Origin: Arachis hypogaea
Lineage: Eukaryota; Streptophyta; Magnoliopsida; Fabales; Fabaceae
DNA: 64,000 nt
Assembly (NCBI RefSeq): GCF_003086295.3
Contig: NC_092041.1
Span: forward strand, 95,815,827 to 95,879,826
Reading direction: 5' to 3'
Shown here: one piece after another, positions 57,141 to 64,000 of the stretch
How positions within the stretch are numbered: the first letter of the stretch is position 1
Layout: every line of letters begins with the position of its first letter
Made by a program: the position numbers and the translations under genes
The notes under the pieces: model-generated
Seen by the model: the letters and a program-made list of their open reading frames with translations, nothing else
Told to the model about the DNA's origin: nothing
The model's database searches: none

Positions 57141-59344
57141 AACTTAAACTACACATGTTGAAAAAAATGTTAAATCAAGTGACAATTAATTTAAAAATCT
57201 ATGATAAAATGAACTTAATATATTAATACAAGTTATATACTGTAAGAACCGAAAATTTATTAGCTATTTAATTAAAATAAAAAAATATAAATTAATTATC
57301 CAGAATAGGTTTAAAAATTTAGAAATATAAATTAAAAAAATTTTAAGGTGAAATTTGGATTCAGTGAATTTTTTCTGGGAAAATATAATTTTCTACGGAA
57401 AATTGCGTAAAAACGCGTATCGGTAAATTAGCTGACAGTACTAGCTTCAGATTGTCTGGTACTGTGAGTGAGAAATTAAAATGGTAGAAAAACTTAGAAA
57501 ACATTTAGAATTAAAAACCGGACGCTAATTTTAAAGATTTTGTCCCAAATTTAGGCCAACGGGCCAAATCAATTATACCAGGCCCGTATTGGACCCAAGA
57601 CCCAACATATAATTACACTAACATATAGCATTTCAGCTTATTTAACACATAGAGAGTGAGAGAGGTACAACTGAAGTGAGAGGAGAGGAGAAGAAGGATT
57701 TGCTATTCACTTCAACGCTAAATCGCTCATAACTTGAGCTACGAAACTCCAATTTGCGTGCCATTTACAGCCACGCAAAGCTCTCGCTGAGCCTGTCATT
57801 TCTATCTAAACAAAATTGGTAAAAATTTGAAATACATGCTCCATTTCTCTGCCCTATACATTTTGCATTTTGGGTTTAATTTTTGAGTGGGTTTTGTGGT
57901 TTTGATTGATTAGGTGGTGATTAACCTTGGGTTATTGTTGGGTTTTGTTCTAATCCATAGTGGATAAGGTAAGAACACTCTATACCCTTGTGGTTTGTCA
58001 TATTTATGAACTCTAGGATTGATTTTGGTATATTGTATGGATATAGTTTGAATTTTTGTTGATTGGAGTTGAATTAAAAAATTGGTGCCCTTGAAATTAA
58101 GATTTTGGGGCTGAAGCTTTATGAAACTTACTTGGAAGTCATTTGGTGATTTTGTGCTTGTGTGGAAAGGGCATTTTTGGTGTTTTGAGCTTGTGTGGGA
58201 ATCGGCCAAGGTATGGTTTCGGTTTTCTTTAGTTAATATGTAATGTTGTGGGCAACTTAGACTAGTGGACCTTAGAATAGGATTGAATTGCATGAAATTG
58301 TATGAATGGTTAATGGTTGTTAAGAATGTTATAATGATATAAAGTTGATGATAATTGATGATAGTTGTTGGTATTGATGAGGATTTATAATGACTATTGA
58401 TGAATTGATGACGAATATTGATTATTAATGATAATTGATCATGATTGTGATGTTGATAAGGAGTTATGGTGATTATTAGAGTTAGTGATAACTTATGATG
58501 ATGAATTGATGCTTGGGTTGAGAATTATTGAGATTGGTAATTATAAGTAAGAAATGTTGAAAAAGTTGATAATTTAAAAATTAAAGGTTGGATGTTGTAT
58601 GGTTGAATAATGAAGAAAATTCATAAGTTTCAGTGTGATTTAGGTTGAATTTGGGATGTGAATGAATTGCTATAGTGAGAGATGTATGTTCTAGGTGTTA
58701 GAATGCTTGAAAGATGATTGAAAGACGCTTATATATTGTTTTGGATATGGCTAGTTTGGTTGTGATTTGAGTATTTTGGAAACTAGAGGCTTTTACAACT
58801 TTTCTTAAAAACTTGTTTTTGCCGAACTTCAATGAGCCATAACTTGGCCTCCGGATCCTTAATTTTGATGAAACTCATTTTGAATGAAAGTTGGGTCCGT
58901 GAGGATTATGCCGTTTGAAGAACGGATGAAAAATGATTTAAAACAAAAAACGTTATACGTGTTTGAAATTCAGTGTCAAAAATTGAATTTTGCAGTAAAA
59001 CAACTTTTTGTGAAAATTGGGTGGCATGCATACGCAAAACAAGCATGCATAAGCAAGTATTGGCCTCGGCCAAACACTTCTACGTATGCGACCCTGGCAT
59101 GCGTACACAGCAATCGCTTCTGTTTTAAATGTTCGCTTACGTGGACGATGTACGCATACGTGACATTGGCTATTTGACACTCATGCGTACGCGAGAGTCG
59201 AGACTGTGCATGCATACACATGACCCTGTTTTGCTGAAAAATGTGATTTTTGTATTTTTAAGTACTTTTCTAGCCTTCTAAACCTCTCTAATCATTGTTT
59301 GAGATCCCTTAACTAATGGTTAGGCTTTGGGAGGAGTGAGAGGT

Positions 59345-59940
59345 TTAACATATGCCTAGTCCGGCCCTGCATGGTCTGTTTGGATGATACTTTTTGCATC
59401 TTGGACAATTTAAGTCTTCCGGTTGAGTACTAGTCTGCCCTTCTAAATCCTGCCCTTGACGGTCGTCATTTCTTTGGTTATTGTTCCGGCGCTGAGAATG
59501 GGAAGTGATAAAACAACCCCCTTTTGAAACCTTGGCTCCTAAGTGTAATCTTCTTTCCCTTTTTCTTTGTGAAAGCTTCCCAGCGGTCACCCCTTGCCAC
59601 CACCGTCCTTCATGAGCTTTCTCCTGTTGCTTGACCCGTGTTAACTACCTCAGGATAATTCACTATTTCCACTATACTCGGGACATTGTTTCCGCCTTCA
59701 TATTCATTATCATCGTCATTGCCAATTCTACCTTGTGGTCCCATCCTATCCATCGCTTGGCTGGTCGCAGCAGTAACAACACCAATGGCAGTAGCATCAC
59801 TCGTCATTGCGGTCACAAAATCGATCAAACTACCTACCGGTATAGTTACCTTATTACCTCTTTGTCCTCGACCTCAATTTTGCCCACGACTGCGCCCAAG
59901 AGACACCATTTGGTTTCTATTCATACCAAACAAGTGATAT
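59345..59940 (-). pseudogene. gag: Tekay-type gag fragment in inverted orientation
   Basis: The minus strand carries the gag N-terminus (about 59910-59610: GRGQRGNKVTIPVGSLIDFV...), then after a jump the basic, Q/R/N-rich C-terminal part (59590-59345) with CPRCKKYHPNRPCRAGLGIC. That corresponds to the first cysteine cluster of the gag at 27391. Most of the gag core between the two parts is missing. The segment ends abruptly at about 59345, where plus-strand LTR sequence abuts it. Primer site (minus) TGGTATTAGAGC at 60123-60112. Confidence 0.8.
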
Positions 59941-60126
59941 TAAGGTGATCAGTCTCAATATCGCAAGTCTAGTGATTCAAAGTCCCAAATGCATGCTCAT
60001 GAGCATTCATGCCATATATATCAGTTAGATATCCTAATCAGCATGTACAAACACTTAGAGTATACCCAGAAGCATAGTCAGTCCATCTTTCAGGCTCTAC
60101 AGGAACGAACTGCTCTAATACCATAA

Positions 60127-60192
60127 TGTAACACACTACCACACAGAGTTGTACACATAAATGTAAAACAGAGGTGGAAAGGCACTACGACC

Positions 60193-60256
<64 letters not shown>

Positions 60257-60531
60257 GATAATAGAAAGAATATAATATATGAGGAGCCTTGAAGAATAGG
60301 TAAAACAAAATCGCAAAATTAAAAGCGCAACACTCAGGATGTAAGATTAGTTGCATACGAAGAAAGCTAAGTGTTGCGCTTTTAATTTTGCGATTTTGTT
60401 TTACCTATTCTTCAAGGCTCCTCATATATTATATTCTTTCTATTATCATATGTATATATATTTTATTTTAGAAGTCGTAGAACCTCACCACCTCTTTTTT
60501 ACATCTTAGGTGTAAAGCTCTGTGTGGTAGG
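60127..60531. repeat. Inverted repeat of two LTR ends around a 37 nt spacer
   Basis: 60127-60333 is an LTR 3' end on the minus strand (with a TA tract at 60198-60252). 60371-60531 is the same LTR end on the plus strand. The innermost ~85 bp (60249-60333 and 60371-60455) are identical in inverse. Outside that, the arms differ (the TA tract is nearly absent on the right, plus substitutions). Spacer 60334-60370 has no match to the LTR. Confidence 0.85.
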
Positions 60532-62027
60532 TGGTAAACCCATATTTCATGGTTTATCTTGTGCTCAATTGAGTGGTTTTTATCAACTCTTTACCCACTT
60601 ATTCATACTATTTGCATGGTTTTACATTTGCCTTCCTAATTATGTGCTTTGATTGAAAACATGCTTCTTTGGCCTTAAGTTCCCTATGTTTAATCCTCTC
60701 TTATTACCATTAGATGCCTTGATATGTGTGTTAAGTGATTTCAGAGATTACAAGGCAGGAATGACTCAGAGGATGGAAAGGAAGCATGCAAAAGTGGAAG
60801 GAATACAAGAAGTTGGAGAAACTGCTAAGTTGTCTAGCCTGACCTCTCGCACTCAAACGGCTATAACTTTAGCTACAGAGGTTCAAATGACGCGGTTCTA
60901 GTTGCGTTGGAAAGCTAACGTCCGGGGCTTCGATTTGATATAATATGTTATAGTTCCCCTGACGCTAGGTGATGCGACCGCGTGATCCATGCGGCCGCGT
61001 CGCAGTGACTGAAATTCAGCGTGGTTGAATTCGAGACCAGCGAATTCTGGGCTGTTTCTGACCCAGTTTGCGGCCCAGAAAACACATATTAGAGGCTATA
61101 AAGTGGGGAAATGCATCCATTCATAAGCAGGGCTTTCATAGTTTACTTTTCATATTTTTAGATGTAGTTTTCAGAGAGAGAGGTTCTCTCCTCTCTCTTA
61201 GGATTAGGATTTAGGACTTCTCTTAGTTTTAGGAGTGACTCTCAATCCCAGGTTCTTTATTTTTATTTATTTTTCAATGTTCCATGTTTAGATTGATTTT
61301 CTTGATTAATTTTATTTGAGATATTTTAGATTGATGACTGCTGTCTTTTATTTATATAAATAATTTGGATTTTCCTGTTGCCCAATTGGCTTATGAATGT
61401 CTTCCATGTTAGATTTTACTGCTTTGAATGAATTGAAGGTATTCCAGATATTTATGATTTTAATTTAGCTTTTTACATTCTTGGCTGTGGTTGATTAATT
61501 GGTGACCCTAAGGTTATTAGCTCCATTGTTGATTGAAAATTGGATTTCTTCATTTCATTAATTCATATTCCAATAACTCTAGCCTTTCCCGAGGAAAGAC
61601 TAGGACTTGAGGATTCGAATTAATTCATCTACTTAACTTACCTTCATAGTTAGAGGTTAACAAAGTGGGAGAAAAATCCAATTCTCATCACAATTGATAA
61701 AGATAACTAGGATAGGACTTCCAGTTCTTATACCTTGCCAAGAGATTTTATTAATATTATTTTATTTTACTTATCATATAACATATTCCCACTTTACTTC
61801 CAAAACCCCAATTTTACCTTTTTCATAGCCAATAATAAGAACATAACTCCCTGCAATTCCTTAAGAAGATGACCCGAGGTTTAAATACTCGGTTATCAAT
61901 TTTAAAAGGGTTTGTTACTTGTGACAACTAAAACGTTTGTACGAAGGGATTTCTGTCGGTTTAGAGACTATATCTACAATGCGACTGTTTTTATGAAATT
62001 CTTTACTAGCAAAAATCCCTAACATCA
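60532..62027 (+). repeat. 5' LTR, tRNA-Asp group
   Basis: TGGTAAACCC...CCTAACATCA, 1496 bp. It contains the CGGCTATAACTTT module (about 60858), a GCGGCCGCGTC patch (about 60965-61005), a TATA box near 61097-61103, and the U5 block TTGTGACAACTAAAACG. It abuts the preceding LTR fragment without a gap. Confidence 0.88.
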
Positions 62028-62030
62028 AAA

Positions 62031-62047
62031 TGGTGCCGTTGCCGGGG
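62031..62047 (+). promoter_or_regulatory. Primer binding site, tRNA-Asp type
   Basis: TGGTGCCGTTGCCGGGG, one mismatch (GTG for GCG) to the complement of the tRNA-Asp 3' end, 3 nt after the LTR end. Confidence 0.88.
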
Positions 62048-62164
62048 AATTGCAAACGTGTGCCTTATTATTGGTTATTGTAAATATTTTTCTAAAAAAA
62101 AAATTATTTTTCTTTTACTTGTTTATTTGTTTCTCCTTTTTCCCCCTTATTTCTGATAACTACT

Positions 62165-62767
62165 ATGAATTCTCACCCCTCTCGCTTTGAGTTTGGTTCT
62201 AACTTTGTTGAAGAAAATAGAAACCACAGCAGGAATATGCATCAAGGTCAGACCAATCAAGGATTGATGGAGCCAATAGGATCTAATCAACCCTTTAGGT
62301 AACAACACCATCTTAGATATCATGGACAAAGACCAGGCTACAATGCATCCCAAGCTGATAGATATGGTGGACCATCTTGTAGCTACCAACAAGCCCCACC
62401 CTATGCTCAGAGATCATCCTTTCAACACAACCTCAACCCACCACACTCACAAGCCCCTTTCCACCATTCACCTCCATATGACCCTAACCCGTATCCACCA
62501 TACCAACCACCTTATGAGCCAAATGAACCATATACAGAACCACCATCTCAATAAACACCATCTCCTTATCATTATCAAGATGAACCACCTTCCTACCATG
62601 AACCATTTCTCCCAACAATTGAACCCTCCTATCCACCCCAAATCTCCTTGGAAAAAGTAATTGCTGATCTAAACTCTACTATACAAGCTCTCTCCGCCCA
62701 AATCGGATTACCAAATCCCTTCAACAATCAACCCTCAAGCTCTATTACACTTCCTTTTCAACCATAG
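62165..62767 (+). pseudogene. N-terminal part of an element gene, with three in-frame stops
   Basis: ATG 62165 opens a frame (MNSHPSRFEFGSNFVEENRN...) that stays in register with the long frame at 62798. It is broken by TAA at about 62300, TAA at about 62552 and TAG at 62765-62767. All three are explained by CAA or CAG glutamine codons hit by C-to-T changes. The product is Q-, H-, Y- and P-rich (PPYDPNPYPPYQPPYEPNEP), then has a short helical stretch (LEKVIADLNSTIQALSAQIG) like the C-terminal part of Athila/Tat-type gags. Function unknown. Confidence 0.65.
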
Positions 62768-62797
62768 AATGATCTATCCATCCCATCACCACCGTCC

Positions 62798-64000
62798 ATG
62801 GAAGAGCACCCACATCCATCAATCCAAGAGCAACATGATCCCACTGATACTATTGACATAGAACAAGAGAGAAGGGATCATCTTCGCGAATCCATACTTC
62901 ATAAGGAGCTAGAGGAGGCACTAAGGGTGAAGGTAGTAGACACCCTTGAAGTTGACAGCACGGTTGAAGAAGTAGTGAAAGAAGACAACAAGGAGGATTT
63001 TATACTTAAAGGCAAAGAAATAGTTGGAAGGAAAATCATTGAGGACGAATATGATTGCATACTTAAATACCTGGATCAAGAAAGAAATCGATTACCTTTC
63101 CAACGTTCGGACATTCAAAGAACCCCCATGGTTTCATGTGGGAAATCTACTGAAGAATGTAGCAGGAAGGAGAAATTAGGCACTCCGGTGGATAGTGAGC
63201 AGCACGATTTGATATTGGAACAAGTGGAGGAAGCCGAAATTATTAAAGAAGAAGAGGAGGCAGTGGTTGAAGACTTAGGAGATACTGAACCTCCATGGAA
63301 AAGTCAAGACATAGAACCTCTTTTCAAGACGGTTGCATTTGATGTTGAGGAGGGTGTACAACCTCCAAGGCTTATCACAGTTAAAGACTTGGAAGAGGTT
63401 GATCAAGAGATGGAGATTCAAGAAGAAGAAGCACAACCTCCCATGCCCTTGGTGAGCAATGAAGAAAAGATCGAATTGGAAGAAAGCTACCAAGAGAAAG
63501 AGGTTGAAATTGAAGAAGCTTGCAAAGAGGTGGTAATTATCAGAGAAGAGCACAAGGGAGTGGAGCTTGCAATTTCATTAAAAACACCTCCCTCTAAGTT
63601 TCCATCATCCTTCACAACATTCAAGTGGGTAAAATTCATATCCCTTAGCTTTCTAATTCTACTTGAATATGGGCTATTGGAGACAGATGGTCAACTTAGA
63701 GCTCTTTGTGACATTAAGAGTAAGAGGAAGATGGCCAGTGGTAAGAATTGTCCTACAAGGTTCATCATGGTTGGAAGCTTTAAGTTTAAACGTATAGGTT
63801 GGTATAGAGCTCAACTGAATGGGTCTAGGAAGTTGTTTGGCTGCTTACGTGAGAATTCAGACTGCTTGCCACCCGGATGGAACATTATTGCTCAACCAAA
63901 AGACGGGTGCAAGGGCAAGGTCTGGGACCCCGAAATCCATTCTACCAATTACCACTCTTGGGGCCTTGTCACTTGCTTTAACTTACTTGAAGGCTTTCTG
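62798..64000 (+). CDS. Long acidic open frame of the LTR element, runs off the window
   Basis: Uninterrupted for 401 codons from ATG 62798 to the right edge. It is in frame with 62165-62767, so this Met may not be the true start. The first ~270 codons are very rich in Glu, with Lys and Val (EEEEAVVEDLGD, EEEAQPP, EKEVEIEEACKEV), probably disordered or coiled coil. The last ~130 codons are more ordered, with aromatic/Cys residues (GSFKFKRIGWYRAQLNGSRK, PPGWNIIAQPKDGCKGKVWD, YHSWGLVTC). I do not recognise a catalytic domain. Similar acidic frames occur in non-autonomous legume LTR elements (from memory). Confidence 0.6.
   Translation, partial: MEEHPHPSIQEQHDPTDTIDIEQERRDHLRESILHKELEEALRVKVVDTLEVDSTVEEVVKEDNKEDFILKGKEIVGRKIIEDEYDCILKYLDQERNRLPFQRSDIQRTPMVSCGKSTEECSRKEKLGTPVDSEQHDLILEQVEEAEIIKEEEEAVVEDLGDTEPPWKSQDIEPLFKTVAFDVEEGVQPPRLITVKDLEEVDQEMEIQEEEAQPPMPLVSNEEKIELEESYQEKEVEIEEACKEVVIIREEHKGVELAISLKTPPSKFPSSFTTFKWVKFISLSFLILLEYGLLETDGQLRALCDIKSKRKMASGKNCPTRFIMVGSFKFKRIGWYRAQLNGSRKLFGCLRENSDCLPPGWNIIAQPKDGCKGKVWDPEIHSTNYHSWGLVTCFNLLEGFL

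Larger units (their letters stand above)
57241..60531 (+). mobile_element. Rearranged Tekay-type LTR with an inverted internal segment
   Basis: The plus-strand LTR begins TGTAAGAACCG at 57241 and shows the family landmarks: CTCATAACTTGAGC at 57727, AAGGTATGGTTTCGG at 58208, CCGTTTGAAGAACGG at 58911-58925 and a GC-rich ACGTATGCG patch at 59028-59222. Near 59345 it switches to minus-strand gag, primer site and LTR end (59345-60333). After a 37 nt spacer it returns to plus-strand LTR end (60371-60531). The final TGTTACA is missing because another element begins at 60532. Confidence 0.75.
60532..64000 (+). mobile_element. tRNA-Asp-primed LTR element, left part
   Basis: LTR 60532-62027 is followed by a TGGTGCCGTTGCCGGGG primer site and a coding region that runs off the window. 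The LTR family matches the solo copy at 35456-36900. The visible frame is not gag-like; it may be an extra 5' gene of a Tat/Ogre-like element or the body of a non-autonomous one. Confidence 0.75.

Noticed and set aside
58884..59221. Overlapping frames on both strands in the 57241 LTR
   Set aside because: They coincide with the CATGCGTACG patch; related LTRs do not keep the frames.
1..64000. CRISPR arrays, operons, bacterial promoters or plasmid origins
   Set aside because: No regular direct repeats with unique spacers and no prokaryotic gene organisation; the sequence is plant nuclear DNA. The ~50 nt periodic hairpins are in LTRs and lack spacers of CRISPR type.

Overview
This is a gene-poor, transposon-dense stretch of a plant nuclear genome. 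The evidence is spliced host-type exons, long LTR retrotransposons primed by plant tRNAs, a CACTA element, a FAR1-type MULE transposase and MITEs. One LTR (starts TGATGAGCGGATAATTTATA, carries GGCGTTTAACGCC-type motifs) is a repeat I associate with peanut (Arachis); that assignment is from memory and needs a database check. I see no intact cellular gene. Almost every coding stretch is a degraded transposon gene, and most premature stops look like C-to-T or G-to-A changes, as expected of methylated, silenced DNA.

Layout. 1-6000: minus-strand Athila-type element (gag and protease remnants, tRNA-Asp PBS, LTR 4336-6000). 7190-37536: two direct copies (A 7190-20710, B 20711-37536) of a decayed minus-strand Ty1-copia element, each carrying a MITE. 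Copy A received an 8.6 kb composite insertion (8016-16635) with inverted LTR ends. A CACTA element (11354-15624) sits inside that insertion and holds captured exons of a respiratory burst oxidase (RBOH) gene. Copy B received a full Tekay-type chromovirus (22860-34630, duplicated site TATTA) and a solo LTR (35456-36900, duplicated site ATTAC), and ends at another LTR (37537-41325) that has no matching duplicated site.

41326-50930: a Mutator-like element with two converging multi-exon genes, a Ulp1-type cysteine protease (+) and a FAR1-type transposase (-), separated by about 570 bp of telomere-like CCCTAAA repeats. The FAR1 gene is split in its SWIM finger by a solo LTR (46834-48356, duplicated site GACGC). 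50930-52469: 3' part of another LTR. 52470-52573: a near-perfect foldback. 52574-56540: AT-rich DNA without genes. 56540-57140: remnant of a CACTA accessory gene. 57241-60531: LTR with an inverted gag/PBS/LTR-end segment that creates a palindrome. 60532-64000: left end of a second tRNA-Asp-primed element with a long acidic open frame running off the window.

The most interesting shared feature is not a gene. Three different LTR types and one retrotransposon 5' leader each carry short hairpins repeated at about 50-55 nt. Stem sequences differ between families, and pairing is kept where stems vary. In the LTRs the array lies upstream of a conserved CATGCATCAT box.
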